A stretch of DNA of 64,000 nucleotides from Microvelia longipes (GCA_018340805.1 JACMZG010001908.1:45887117-45951116), one strand, 5' to 3'. Positions 46,881 through 60,629 are shown, counted from the stretch's first letter. Notes: generated by a model from the sequence alone, not told the origin. Program-made: numbers and translations.

Positions 46881-47586
46881 TCCGAAACAAATTGTGACGT
46901 TATTAACAGTCAATAATGACAGTTAAGAAGTTTTATTTATATTCAGCTAGTATATCTAGAGTTTTGATTGGATGGCTAATATTAAGCATCAGCGAGTAAG
47001 GCCAGTTCCTCGATGGTGTCTACAGGGAATAAAATGGATGTATTGACTATGTGAGCAAAACTAAGCCAGTCTAAACACGAAATCAGGCACTTCTGATTTC
47101 CACTCCAATCAGGGAAAAGAGTCTGATTGGATTAGCATGAGCATGGTCAATTCGATATGACGAGGAAAAGTTACGAGGTACTCCGTATCCGATTTTATAT
47201 GTTGTATTTTTTTGATAAAGAACGGATTATAAATTATATAAAAAAACATATTTTAAAATTAACTTTTTCTCTTAGCCATCACATTTATTTTTCTTTGAAA
47301 ATGTTTCTTTAAAAACTCTAAAGATTATGTTACTAAAATAGAGTCGTTATTAAATACTCCTATTTACTACAAAAGATAATGAAAAATGTAACATCGAGCT
47401 GTGCATGATACATTTTCCTGTTGTACTTATTATTTATATTATGGTACTTATTACATATATTATGGTACTTATTCTACTGAAAATGTTCATTATGTTCTCT
47501 CATAATGAACATGAGAGAACTTCGCTTTACGGACACATTGTTGTTGGTGTTTGGAATTAATAATAATAAACTGCTTAGGCTTCCGC
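46881..47586. other. Non-coding stretch with K fragment and nested palindrome
   Basis: A minus-strand family K start (gaggtactccgtatccga) lies at 47161-47198. At 47483-47520 gttcattat / ataatgaac and gttctctc / gagagaac interleave as two nested inverted repeats. Confidence 0.5.
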
Positions 47587-47705
47587 GGTCTTCCGGTAGT
47601 GACTGCGTTAATGTAGAGGAAGAATTCGACGTTTCGCTTCCACTGTGGGAGGCATCTTCAGGGATATGGGACATTATGGATAGAAACACAATTCTCTACA
47701 AAACT
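47587..47705 (-). repeat. Penelope-like/hammerhead-like repeat, copy 2
   Basis: The minus strand contains ctgaagatgcctcccacag, tggaagcgaaacgtcg: CUGAAGA (complement of 47655-47661), a plausible stem II of about six pairs with one mismatch, then GAAAC (complement of 47631-47635) as in hammerhead ribozyme cores. A GTC lies just upstream of the CUGAAGA, with a possible four-pair stem III. Stem I is not evident, because only eight bases without complementarity lie there. Matches copy 1 at 6767-6870 over about 100 bases. Confidence 0.5.
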
Positions 47706-48179
47706 AAACTGAAATAATAATAGTTGTTTTATTATTATTTGTTGGTTACATGTCATATATACGAGTATAAGAATTAATGATACAGATTAATAAAATTAAA
47801 ATATAAACTGGTATTTTCTTAGAACGATTTATTTATAAGAGGAAAGCTTCATGAGACAAGCAAGATTAAATGCTAAACGTTTGGTCGGTCTAAAGCTTTC
47901 AATTGGATAAAAATATATAAATAAATATATTTTACTAAGAATCCTAAATACCTTGCTAAAAGATGTTTTGACGCTCTATCCCAAAACCTTATTGTTAAAG
48001 CCAACCTCCTACCCAAACCTGCTTCAGTCGCCTTCAAGAGTCTCCCAAACCTTCGTAACCTCCTACCAAACCTCCTACTCCTCCTGTTCAACCTCATCCT
48101 CGTAGTTCCCATCCCTGCAACAGAAGGCGTTGCTTAACCTGTTCCTTGATGGATTTCTCCTCAATTATCACTCCCTCTA
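47706..48179. other. Non-coding stretch, C/T-rich toward the end
   Basis: 47995-48125 is pyrimidine-rich low-complexity DNA (cctcctaccaaacctcctac type). The Arg-rich and Leu-rich frames it creates on either strand reflect composition. Confidence 0.45.
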
Positions 48180-48556
48180 TAATGTTGTTGCTCTACTATA
48201 ATGTTGTCTCTCCACTATAATTTTGTTGCTCCACTATAATTTTGTTGCTACCCTATAATGTTGTCTCTCCACTTTAATTTTGTTGTATTATGTTGTCTCT
48301 TCACTATAATTTTTTGCTCCACTATAATTTTGTTGCTACCCTATAATGTTGTCTTTCCAATATTTTTGTTGCTCTCCACTATTATTGTCTCTTCACTATA
48401 ATTTGTTGCTCCACTATAATTTCGTTGTATAATATTTTGTTGCTCCACTATAATGTTGTCTCTTCACTATAATTTTGTTGCTCCACTATAATGTTGTCAC
48501 CCCACTATAATTTTGTTGCTCCACCTATAATGTTTGTACTATAATTTTGTTGCTCC
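48180..48556 (+). repeat. Minisatellite of ttgctccactataat units
   Basis: About fifteen irregular units of the form ttgttgctccactataat alternating with ttgtctctccactataat. Unit length varies. Confidence 0.85.
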
Positions 48557-49639
48557 ACTCAACTAAAACTCAACCTCTCCACACAATGCCTCTTACTGAA
48601 TATTCCTTTGAGTGAAAGTGATGTAATTGTTTCTTCGTAGGAAGAGTTCAACTCCTTTCAAACTTCGCGTTCTTTGACTTTTGCTTTTATTTAAGGGACA
48701 ATAAAAGAGGAAGAATCAAAGGTCGTACCCTCTCCTCTTTATGTTTCTACCGAGCTTATCTTTAGATTTTCATTGGATATTATGGAAAAACTCTGCAAAG
48801 GTTCTGCTCAAAGTTCATTATAATATGTATACTCAGGATACCTATATAATATTTACTTCTTATATAATATTCGAAAAAAAGGAAGATACGATTATAATGT
48901 ATTTCAATAGTATTCTGCCAAAACTTTAAATTGAAAAACGTTGTCAAAATAAAAACTTGGTAAATAAAAAGCAATAAATGTGCGGGCCAAGTTTGTTTTC
49001 ACTCCTTTTAGCAGTAAAATATGTTATGCTATGTTATTTTTTTAATTGTAAACAAATCTTTAAATTAAATGCTACACAAAATCACTATTAATGTAGTCAG
49101 CATTCACATTTAAGTTCTTTCAGCTAAAATTAAAGTTAAAAATTCAAAAATATCATTAAGGAATGAAGTGCATAAATTTCACCCAAGTCTCTCCTTAGCG
49201 TTCTTTTTATCTAGTTTTAGACCATTTTAAGGATTGTTTTCATCCATAAAAGAAAAATACTAAACTAAGATTTTAATATCTTTAAGATTTTTATCCAAGT
49301 TAAAGGAATAGCCACTTAGTTTAATAGAATCGAATTAAACTTTTCCTCCCTTACAAAGAGGGAGTAATAGGGGGGCGTAATAGAGAGAGTAATAAAAAGC
49401 AAAGAGTATTACCAGGATTACCAGTTAACTACCTTGGGATAAAATATTTTATAAGATAATGTATTATTTATTCATTATATTTTTTTCTTAAATTATTTAG
49501 TTAAGAAAATATCTAGAATGAAACTGGGTCATTTGCCTTATGAATAGTATGATTTTATATTTAAAAATTTATTAATACTTTACTATGCTGAAATAGGATT
49601 AGTCTAACTTAGAGTAACTTTAAGTTTATCTCGAAATCG
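48557..49639. other. AT-rich non-coding stretch
   Basis: No supported feature. Two short frames at 48741-48974 overlap on opposite strands and lack gene context. Confidence 0.45.
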
Positions 49640-49890
49640 GAAATGCACAGCATTATTCTTACTAATTTTAGCTCTGTTTGTCTTATTTTTTAAAACGTTT
49701 TAGCGCTTTTCATTTAGAAAATTGAGTAACAAGTAGTAATTCTATTGCTCCAGGTTATGAATCATTAACAGAACATTTAAATAAAATATACATCAAATTA
49801 ATACCTTATAACTTTAAACTTGATTAAAATATAGATTGTAGAGCGAACAAGCACGCATTTCAAAGGGTATTTGCCTAGCTTGTGGTCCTA
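49640..49890. mobile_element. Family D fragment 4
   Basis: gaaatgcacagcattattc, ttgagtaacaagtagtaatt, gaatcattaacagaacattt and gcacgcatttcaaagggtat follow family D element 1 in order. Only the right half is well preserved. Confidence 0.5.
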
Positions 49891-50649
49891 TGATTCTTTC
49901 TTTATTAATATGTCAACTACGAGTGACGTCATAATTTGATCAAACTGCGTTATGAATGTCATTTACTCTGATTCGCTCTTATATCAACGATAAAATTATC
50001 AACTGTGTTGGAAATTCGTCTATCATTTACGCAGGACAAGGCTGCTTTAAAACGATTAATTATTAAATAAATAGGAACGCACAGAATTTCCCACTGAGAA
50101 ATAGCATAAACAAGAAAATCAGTTTAAAAGATATTTTAATAAATGAGTGAAAAAATTAATAAAGTATTATAAAAAATTTGACAAAATATGATAAAGAGCC
50201 AAAAAAATTAAATGAAAAATTTAATTTTCATCCACGAAATATCTCGCATCGAGGTGGGTTATAGAAACTAAATACAAATTTAAAAATTTCCATTGATATA
50301 AATTTAACAAAATAAATCATTTCAAAAAACAGTGTTCTCTGTATATTTGTTTATTTATTATTTGTTTTAAAATAGATTTGATCTTTAAATGAAGAAAGAT
50401 TGTCAAATAATGATAATCTGTATTGTCAAATATGAGCTCGAGTCGGGTAGAGAGCTATTACTTGTGAAGGCAGCTGTAATGAGACGTATCGATGTCTGGA
50501 TTTCAGGCCGAGCTATGGCTCATTTACATGCAAAGCTAACATTAAACCAACATTTTCTTCTTCTTTAACGACAGTATAATCTGGCAGTTGTATTTTTAGG
50601 TTAAGATTTAACGTTGGAATAGTTCAGGTTTTAAGTCAAAGTCAAATCA
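49891..50649. other. AT-rich non-coding stretch
   Basis: A small GC-richer patch at 50440-50530 carries AG and GT dinucleotides but no convincing exon. Confidence 0.4.
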
Positions 50650-51048
50650 AAGGTTGCATTGGAAACTGCATGGGAAATCATAAAATGCATTAGAAACTGC
50701 ATGGGTAATCATAAAGTGCATTGGAAACTGCATGGGAAATCATAAAGTCCATTGGAAACTGTACGGGAAATCGTAAAGTGCATTGGAAACTGTATGGGAA
50801 ATCATAATGTGCATTGGGAACTGCATAGAAAATTATAGAGTGCATTGGAAACTGCATGGAAAATCATAAAATGCATTGGAAACTGCATGGGAAATCATAA
50901 AATGCATTGGAAACTGCATGGGAAATCATAAAGTGCATTAGAACGGCATGGGAAATCATAAAGTGCATTGGAAATTTCATTAGACATCATAATGTGCATT
51001 GGAAACTGTATGGGAAATCATAATGTGCATTGGGAACTGCATGGAAAA
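50650..51048 (+). repeat. 31-bp minisatellite
   Basis: About thirteen units of 31 bases: gggaaatcataaagtgcat followed by tggaaactgcat. Most units differ by one to three substitutions. There are no variable spacers. Confidence 0.92.
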
Positions 51049-51059
51049 TCAATCTGATG

Positions 51060-51170
51060 GTATGATGCAGTAACTGCGAAGCAAGGAATAGATTCTTAAG
51101 GTTGAAAACACGCATTCCAAAGGAAATCTTCCGGGATGAGGACCACCGTGCCAGAAATATCTTGGTCACG
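51060..51170 (-). mobile_element. Family D/B right-end fragment 5
   Basis: acacgcattccaaaggaaat, then ccgggatgaggaccaccg and tgccagaaat match the right end of the family B foldback. It sits directly after the 31-bp minisatellite. Confidence 0.55.
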
Positions 51171-51184
51171 TTGAGTAGTCATAT

Positions 51185-51605
51185 TGACTACAGACAGGTT
51201 TTATTCCTATCAGCGCTCCAAAAAAACATTGAAAAAGACACCTTACTCAACATTTGGTTTTAGGTAATTTATCACTGTTTTTGATTTTTTGGACACTTAA
51301 AGTAGTAGTGTCGCTGATCTAAAGACTTTTTCAAGAAATGTGATTTTTTAAAATTTTTGTGGAGTCATTATTGTAGGTCAATAAGGTCACACATATTTCA
51401 TAAACAATAGGGTTCGGGGCATGAAAAAGGTTGATTGTTAATTCAAGTTTTATTTTGACCCGAAAAGAGTTTTAAATGTTATTCGAACGCAAGGCGTCTC
51501 TCATAAAAACGTCTAGGAACAAAAATCTCCTACACATATTCTTGATTAGTGAGTCTTCCTGCCTTCCGAAAATTCATCCCCCACCCATACCCCGCTCCAT
51601 TAACA
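51185..51605. repeat. B-like fragment (minus) and family I copy 2
   Basis: 51210-51330 (agcgctccaaaaaaacattg, gacaccttactcaac) matches the minus strand of the 148-bp units in decayed form. 51340-51425 (agtcattattgtaggtca, ggtcacacatatttc, agggttcggggc) matches family I at 17700-17785. A C-rich segment follows at 51575-51600. Confidence 0.5.
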
Positions 51606-51762
51606 CTACCTTTCTCTGCAAATTCGCTACAATAATGGAAAATTACTTATCTCTTATTTAAAGTTTTTAAATGTTTTTCTTATAAGTTCTACTTGCAGCG
51701 AGTTCTTCTGTTTTATTAATTCCTAATATTCAGATATTTCTTATACAATATATTCTCATTCG

Positions 51763-52447
<685 letters not shown>

Positions 52448-52569
52448 GCGAATTTCCTTTGGGAATAAAATTCGCTAATGGGATAGGCGTCATGGCGGAA
52501 TTCGAACCTCGGACCACGACACAAATCCGTTCAGAGGTCCCTAATGACGAAACACATAAGTTTCGCGAC

Positions 52570-52615
<46 letters not shown>

Positions 52616-53993
52616 TATATTATAATATATATGTATTGTGTATGTATTTTAGACTTTCTTGTAACCTATCTTTCGAAGGAAATATTTTCTAACCAAACTG
52701 GTACAAAATCACCTTTGGAGGACACGAACCTAAAACAAGGTTTTTGTGACGTCATTAACGCGGTTTGCTGAGTCACCGGAATTTTCAAAAAATCGGCAAA
52801 ATTCAGGGTTAATATTTTTTGCCGCGAAAAAGGTCAATATTTATGTTTTTTGAGACGCTAAAATGAAACCGGTCCGAAATGAAAAAACCATTGTAAATTA
52901 CCAAAAACCAAAATTTAGGTCGATAAAAAATAAATTTCGAGTAGGGTGTCGTTTTCTATGTAATTTTGGGCGCTGAATCGAATGAAACCGGTCCGAAGTC
53001 GATACGACCACTTTAAGTTACCAAAAAGTCGAAACAACCACAATTCGAAAACCAAAATTACGGTCAAAAATTTCAATTAGGGTGTCGTTTTCAATGTTTT
53101 TTGGGCCCCTGAGTTGAATGCCAGTGGTCCGGAGTCAATACGACCACTCAAACTCAGGGTACTTGGGTTCACATCCTGGATGGGTCGATAATTTTTTATC
53201 GTTTGTTTTACTAAATATAAGTTTACAACTATAAAATAATTCTGGCACGGTGGTCCGCATGTCGGGCGAATTTCCTTTGGATGCGAGCACTCAAACCCAG
53301 AGTACCTGGGTACAAATCCTAGTAGGGACAATAATTTATTATCGTTTTTATACCTAATATAAGTTTACAACTAGAAAATAATTCTGGCGCGGTGGTCCGC
53401 ATATCGGGCGAATTTCTTTGGATGCGTGTTTCCGTGCTTTTTACATTATATAAGTTTACAACTACTAAATAAATAATTCCGGCGCGGTGGTCCGCTGTCG
53501 GGCGAATTTCTTTTAGAATGCGTGTTTCCGTGCTAAACAACCCATTTCTTGCTTATGCAAGAACCATGCCCATTGCGTGGTTCCGGTTCATGCTTTAGAA
53601 CCTAAGCAGTTACTCAATTGTCAAGCACTGCTCGTAACTCATTTTGTCTGTATTTTCCAAAGGAAATGCGCTAAAACCTTTAAAGATAACTGACTAAGCT
53701 TAAATATAAGTAACTAAGCTTTAAACTAGTGCAAATAATAGTACGCACTTCTAATTTTAGAGGCATAGTTTTGTACAACCAACTGGATAATTATGCGCAT
53801 TTCCTTTGGAAAATACAGACAAAATGAGTTACGAGCAGTGCTTGACAATTGAGTAACTGCTTAGGTTCTAAAGCATGAACCGGAACCACGCAATGGGCAT
53901 GGTTCTTGCATAAGCAAGAAATGGGTTGTTTAGCACGGAAACACGCATTCTAAATGAAATTCGCCCGACAGCGGACCACCGCGCCGGAATTTT
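52448..53993 (+). mobile_element. Family B composite element, copy 3
   Basis: Same order as copies 1 and 2: tRNA-like start (52482-52542), short (TA)n (52570-52632), gtgacgtcattaacgcgg, 148-bp units with small deletions, tRNA-like units with B-box-like ggttcacatcc (53166) and ggtacaaatcc, then the foldback. Many short deletions inside the tandem part mark it as older or more error-prone than copy 2. Non-coding. Confidence 0.8.
53240..53992. repeat. Foldback of family B copy 3
   Basis: The inner arms (about 53470-53680 and 53785-53992) are nearly perfect inverted copies. Both include the segment gcaagaaccatgcccattg / caatgggcatggttcttgc, which copy 2 lacks in both arms and copy 1 has only in the left arm. 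Extra tRNA-like modules extend the left side to 53240. Confidence 0.85.
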
Positions 53994-54113
53994 ATTATTA
54001 TCTACAAACAGCATTTTTCGAACTAAAAAAACACGGTTATTCTTTTTTATCCACAAACTATGTGTAAAAAAATACTTTTTTAGATATTAGTACTTAAGTC
54101 CCTGAATTTCCTT

Positions 54114-54249
<136 letters not shown>

Positions 54250-54299
54250 TCTCTATCCTATAATGCTCATAATTTAATTTATTGTTTACGGTGATCTGT

Positions 54300-54760
54300 C
54301 CGGTGCTTTTAGAGCTTATTCTCTCCCGAACGCCATTCTATTGAATACTCGAAACATTTCTATTGAATACCTGAGTTCTTCTTTACTCTTTGTACGTGGT
54401 TGCCGCTGGAACTGGTTAACGGATTGCCTTTTTACGTGCTCTAGTTCCACGGTTACTATGATCTCATTTCTTACCAATCTCATCCCCCAATAATCCCGAA
54501 GTTAGAGTGAAATAACACCTTTTACAGCCGTTACCTGAAACTAAAAGTTTCATTGTTCACTAAGAGGCGACTTCCAGAACACTAACTGACTTCATTATTA
54601 GGACCACAGACACCACAAAGGTAAATTCGGCTGTCTTATTCCGTCTTATTCCACTTTAACTATCTTTGAACAACACTTCAGGCCGGTAGAGAGATAAAAA
54701 GATCAGCTTTCTAACTTTGCACTGGCCTGCAGAGTGAACCTTAATATACGTATTCAGACT
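54300..54760. repeat. Dispersed repeat family J, copy 1
   Basis: caccttttacagccgttacc, gttcactaagaggcgacttc and aggccggtagagagataaaa match, with divergence, the region 59255-59420. No ORF. The type is unknown; it may be an old LTR or element edge. Confidence 0.45.
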
Positions 54761-54879
54761 CTTTTTGCTCGTTCTCGAAATATATCAATCACCAAATTTA
54801 TGATAAAACACGTATTTGGACTCGCTTTTTTCGTTCTCAAAATATAGAAATCACCAAATTTATAACAACTAATTCATAG

Positions 54880-55512
<633 letters not shown>

Positions 55513-55698
55513 AACAAAAACTAAAATCAGATTTACAGAAACAGAAACTAAAATCAGATTTACAGAAACAGAAACTAAAATCAGATTTACAGAAACAGAA
55601 ACTAAAATCAGATTTACAGAAACAGAAACTAAAATCAGATTTACAGAAACAGAAACTAAAATCAGATTTACAGAAACAGAAACTAAAATCAGATTTAA
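55513..55698 (+). repeat. 27-bp minisatellite abutting a complete K element
   Basis: Seven essentially identical units of 27 bases (aaactaaaatcagatttaca then gaaacag). Because 27 is divisible by three it keeps reading frames open on both strands (KQKLKSDLQ repeats), but nothing supports a gene. The lack of divergence indicates recent expansion. Confidence 0.93.
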
Positions 55699-55702
55699 AA
55701 AA

Positions 55703-56487
55703 ATCGGGTACGGGGTACCTCAAAACTTTTCCTCATTTCATCGAATTCGCTACGCTTATCCTCCCTGCTTCGGACTTGCTTCGTTCGTCCTCAGAAATGC
55801 AGTTCGCCAAATTTATACTGCAACATGCCTTCGGACTCGCTCGTCTTCAGATAGTAAATGCATCTGTTTCATTCTCAGCGGTCACCCATACAGCACTGAC
55901 CACGTTTAATGCTCTTTATTTTTATGATCTAATAAAAATTATAGATATACTTGTCGTATTAAAACGAAACTTAATGTTCTTATTTATTAGGCAATAATAT
56001 ACACTGGTACCAAATTTCAATTCAATTGGACCATTTTCCAATTTGTTTACATTTTTTTTAAAACGTACACAAGCCATTGCTGATAATAAGATGAAACTTG
56101 GTACATATGTTAGTTTTATACATAGCCACATGCGTGCCAAATTTCAAACAGATCGCATCAATTTTCCGCGTTTTATGATTTTTTTCGTGTTTATGAGGTC
56201 ATAAAAAAAATATTTTCGGAACAGCACAACTACAGCAGTAGAATTATTTTTGTACAAAATGTCAACTCTCTAGCATAAATTCACTAGGCGCAATGATGAC
56301 ACACACACACACACATACAGAGAGACAACTTTTCAGAAACTCATAAGGACCTTTAAACTCATAAAATCAGGAGACCTTAAAAACACCTGAAACTGATAAT
56401 TCCGGTTTCATCCCGGTTTCGGATTTTTTTTTGGAAACTCAATACTTTTCCTACATACCTACGGTATTAATGAGGAAAAATAAAAAT
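55703..56487 (+). mobile_element. Complete family K element
   Basis: Reference copy, about 785 bp. TCGGGTACGGGGTACC start; two cggacttgcttcgttcgtcc-type blocks; agcggtcacccatacagcac; cttggtacatatgttag; catgcgtgccaaatttc; gaggtcataaaaaaaat; acacacacac; ggagaccttaaaaacacctg; gataattccggtttca; and the terminal imperfect hairpin acttttcctacatacctacg / gtattaatgaggaaaaa. No ORF. The 5' TC and the 3' hairpin recall Helitron-type ends but CTRR is missing; a SINE-like origin is also possible. Confidence 0.75.
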
Positions 56488-56720
56488 AGGTACGGGGTGC
56501 CTCGGTACGTCTCCTCACTGCTCAACTAGACTAATGTCTAATTTTTGTACTAACTTTTGAACTTCTATAGCGTGAACACATCAGAAGTTATGGGTGACAC
56601 AGATGCAGCATGATGAAACCCACTCATACCGTCAAAAATGCTTAAAACTGATGATTATGATAGAACCTCGGTTTCTGCTTGTAGGGTGAAACTATACTTT
56701 CCCCTTATACCTTAGCTGAA
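56488..56720 (+). mobile_element. Truncated family K element in tandem
   Basis: A second K start (ggtacggggtgcctcgg) follows the first element's terminus without a spacer, then jumps to the 3' region (tttttgtactaacttttg, acttttcccc-type end). An internal deletion removes over 500 bases. Confidence 0.6.
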
Positions 56721-57077
56721 AAAAAAAATCAAATAAATTAGCGTAAATGGAAATTTTAAAACAAACTAACGAGGTTTTACAGAATAAAATCTTGTTTAAG
56801 ATAATATGCATTTTTTTATAAGTTGTTTAGCTTAAATACGAGGTAAATTTAAATTTATGCATAGTGTATCACTTTACACTCCTTCTTTAAGTAGTTTATT
56901 GAAAAAACTTGAACTTTAAGAATAGGAAAGGATGAGGAAAGATAATAATTTGCCTTAGACTATTTTATTACTCTTTTTATTAAAGTAAAAATAAAGAAAA
57001 GTTAAAAAATATAATAATATATTAATATATAAGAAAAAGTCAATTAGTGAACCGTGAAGTGTATTTAGAAAAATTGA
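56721..57077. other. AT-rich non-coding stretch
   Basis: No supported feature. Confidence 0.45.
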
Positions 57078-57445
57078 AGACAATAGTGATAGAGATAAGG
57101 AAAGGTGATAGAGATGAGGGAAGATGATAAAGATGAGGGAAGGTGATAGATCACTACACTAAGAAGACTAGATAGTGACGAGGGAAGGTGATAGATCACT
57201 ACACTAAGTAGACTAGATAGTGACGAGGGAAGGTGATAGATCACTACACTAAGTAGACTAGATAGTGACGAGGGAAGGTGATAGATCACTAAACTAAGAA
57301 GACTAGATAGTGACGAGGGAAGGTGATACATCACTACTCTAAGTAGACTAGATAGTGACGAGGGAAGGTGATAGATTACTACACTAAGTAGACTGGATAG
57401 TGACGAGGGAAGGTGATGGATCACTACATCAAGAAGACTAGATCG
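57078..57445 (+). repeat. 45-bp minisatellite
   Basis: About seven units of 45 bases (gacgagggaaggtgatagat, cactacactaagtagact, agatagt), shorter at the left edge. The unit length keeps a Ser/Leu-rich frame open on the minus strand. Confidence 0.92.
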
Positions 57446-58021
57446 GAGGATCTTTATTGCTTGCTCGCAAGTTAAAAGTATTTTTCTATTTGAAATAACT
57501 AAAGTGTAGAAAGGTTGTATTTCACATCTTAGCAACTAGTTTTTAGTTTTCAATTGACACACTAACAGTAAGGCAGAAGAGCCCTACTATGATATTAATA
57601 TTTCCTACTCAAGTAACTATCATGATAATACCTGTTTTATAGCTTTATTTTTTTAATAGATACTATTATGGAAGGTCTAAATTACATCCAAAGCTAGGTG
57701 CATTCAGAGAAAGGATCGCAGCAAAGCATTCGAAAATGTATAAAACGCGAAAATGTATTGATTGGTTTGAGTTTTTGCACACATGTACTCTTATATAATT
57801 CCGACATAAGTGCTAAATTTCATTTCCTTATTAGAATTAGTTAAAATTTGCATACGTTTTTTAAAACATTTTAAAAAATCAAAATATTATCTATTGAGTT
57901 GAAATTTGGTAATTGAAATAAGTTAAGTTCAATTTAGTATTTTGGTAAGTTACGTAAATACTCCTTTACGTAATAAATTAGTATTTTAAATTTTGATTCA
58001 ATACAAGTATATCAACAGTTT
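57446..58021. other. AT-rich non-coding stretch
   Basis: Faint similarity to K wording near 57770-57870 (aagtgctaaatttcatttcc), too decayed to delimit. Confidence 0.4.
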
Positions 58022-58260
58022 TAGTTGGATCATAAAGTTAGTCAACATCGAGCGAGGTCAGTGTGAGGATGGGTGACCTTGGAAAATAAAAGGAATGTAT
58101 TCATTACCTGAGGACGAACAAAGCGAGTGTGATACGGCGTGTTGCAGTATAAATTCAGATTTATTTTTCTGAGGACGAGCGAAGCATGTCCGAAATAGGA
58201 GGATAAGCGTAGAAAATCCGTTGTGTTAAGGAAAAGTTCCGAAGTACCCCGTCTCGAATT
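58022..58260 (-). repeat. Family K 5' region, minus strand
   Basis: gaggatgggtgacc, then two ggacgaacaaagcgagtg / ggacgagcgaagcatgtc blocks, ending gttccgaagtaccccgtctc, the reverse complement of a K start. Confidence 0.65.
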
Positions 58261-58999
58261 TTTTATTTTTATTATAAAATGTAGCCTCGTTAAAAAGCCA
58301 GTTAAAAAGTGAAGTGGTTTGACTTCTTAGAATGTTTGAGACCGGCTCTTCATATATAAATAAATAAATGCCTCGTCACGATAAGGCGTCGAATTTTCTT
58401 TCATTATTTTTCCCTTAGTGAGTTAGTTATCTTATGAAAAAAGAATTATGTTTCACAGTGATTTCCCGCCGAGTTTTAATATTTTTCTTTTCACTAACTT
58501 TTCTTTTACCATAACAATTTTAAGGTCTCTTTTGTGCGTTATATTTCTGGTTTTTTCATCCCATACCCTATGCTAACTCTCTTATTGTTAGCACCTAGAA
58601 AAGAGGATTTTTATACCGAGGTATCTTTTGAGAGAGAAAGGCTTATATTTGCTTTTGTTAGTCCCCTGGATAAAATATAAAAAAGAAAAGAGTTTGGGTC
58701 CACTAATTTCACATAGGGTTATGTCCCCATGAAACGTGTCTCTTTTCCTAATTGTTTTTGGGACAGGACTTTTCCTAAAAAGCCCTCGCTCTGAAGCATA
58801 ACAAGGACACTTCTTGTTAATTGTCCTTTAGGGATTCCCTTATTGTCATCCTTCCCTTTTTTAACATTCTTTATCCTTTATTCTTCCCGTTTAAATTTTA
58901 TATCAATATCAAATATGGGCACGTGTTAATTAGATGGGAACCAGTGACGCAACAACATCAGGAATAAATGTAGAACGTTGTTAATGATACTACTAAATG
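58261..58999. other. AT-rich non-coding stretch
   Basis: No open frame or clear repeat. Confidence 0.45.
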
Positions 59000-59450
59000 T
59001 ATAGAAAACTGATCCATCTAGCCACAATAAATGTTATTGTACAAGATCGGGCTAGAAGCTAGGTCAAGCTCTGCGTCTCACGGCTTGCGGCCTCTTGCCA
59101 CTAGTTTAAAGTTTTCCTTGCATTTCTAATTTTAAAATCGGCCACAAGCCCGACAGCTTTACGTTTACTAATCTGACCTGACCGATCAAACAAGTCAACT
59201 AAGATCTCCACTCTATCAAGTCCGGCGACATCTGACATACAAATACACTATTAGCCACCCCAACGTTTAAGTAGAAAAAATATCTTTTACAGACGTTATC
59301 TGAAAGCCATATGACCAAAGTTCAACTAAAAGACGTCTTCTAGACACGTCTATTTCGTTCATACTTATTGTTAAAGAAAAACTTATTCTAAGGAACGTAT
59401 CGGTCTTCCCGGCTGGAGGACCGTCAACTACTAGGCTAGCGTTCAAAAAC
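59000..59450. repeat. Dispersed repeat family J, copy 2
   Basis: atcttttacagacgttatct, aaagacgtcttctagacac and cttcccggctggaggaccg parallel copy 1 in order. GC is higher than in the flanks. No ORF. Confidence 0.45.
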
Positions 59451-60629
59451 TAAGATAAATTTTCAATTATGTGATGCATTATTTAATGAAAAAATATAAT
59501 AGGTTTTATTATTGACATTGCTTACAACTTATTTCAGTATTTTTATGGATTTCATAGAAAATAATAAATTCTTACGTATTTCCATTATATAGTATTTCCT
59601 TACAAATAACCATATTTTGAAACCAAATGTAAGCAATTATTATTATGAGTGTTGTAACTCATAAAAATTTAAAACATGTTGGATGAAATAAAAAGACCAT
59701 CTGCGGTTCTTGTTGCACAAAACAATTTACAATATACTCTAGAACTAGAAACAGCTTAAAAAGAGACAATTAATATACTAGGAGGTATTATTGTAGGCAA
59801 CATTTACTAGAGTATTATTCCTCGACTCTTGGAACATTTCACAGCTATATGAATATTACACTGCTGCCTCCAATATTACAGGTTGTACTTATAATTAAGA
59901 GCTACTGTGTTTGTATTAGTTGTCTCATAGCTAGGTTCTATGAAAGGTGTTTATGAAAAGGTAGTTCCAGCAAACCTTTGCACTTATAGTCAATTAATTT
60001 GCCCACAAATACCAAAATACGATTAAAAATAACAGCAGTGCATCGTGCATTATATTGAACTCTCAAAATTAATTAATACATTTTTTAGATTCTATTAATT
60101 TATTTCAAAACATTATGGTAAAACTTTGTTTAAAATTTATGTAAACTTTGGAATAATTTAGTGTCATATGTTCTCTTATAATTAGAGTTACGCCAAGTTT
60201 ATAAAGACCTTTCCTCTAATATTACATTATATTGGTTTCTAGGGTAATGTTAACGGAGGGTTAGCTAGACTATGTCACTTAACTAATTCCTTAATTAAAT
60301 CACTGGTAGGGTACACAATACAACTGGATTTACATTTTAATTTTATCGACAAAATCATTAAAAAACAGTTTGTCTTTATAGGAGATATTTTAGTTTATAC
60401 GAAGCAAGTTAAATTGAATGAAAGAGCTTTTTAAAGTCATTTGTGTGACTAAATAATTCTAAAAATGGATTCAAATTTAAGAATAAAATTATTTTTATTT
60501 TATGAGTGAATCAAAGTATGACAAACCAAAGTCGCAGTCCAAAAGTCTTTATGAAAGGAAACTTCATAATATTTTACCAGCATGATCTAATATTCTCAAC
60601 GTCAAATTTACGTCCACTAAATAAGGACT
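59451..60629. other. AT-rich non-coding stretch
   Basis: No supported feature. Confidence 0.45.

Noticed and set aside
47873..48112. Arg-rich minus-strand and Leu-rich plus-strand frames
   Set aside because: They are explained by C/T-rich low-complexity sequence.
50650..51048. CRISPR-like array
   Set aside because: Units are contiguous 31-bp repeats without unique spacers, in a eukaryotic context.
57065..57535. 156-codon Ser/Leu-rich frame on the minus strand
   Set aside because: It is created by the 45-bp minisatellite.
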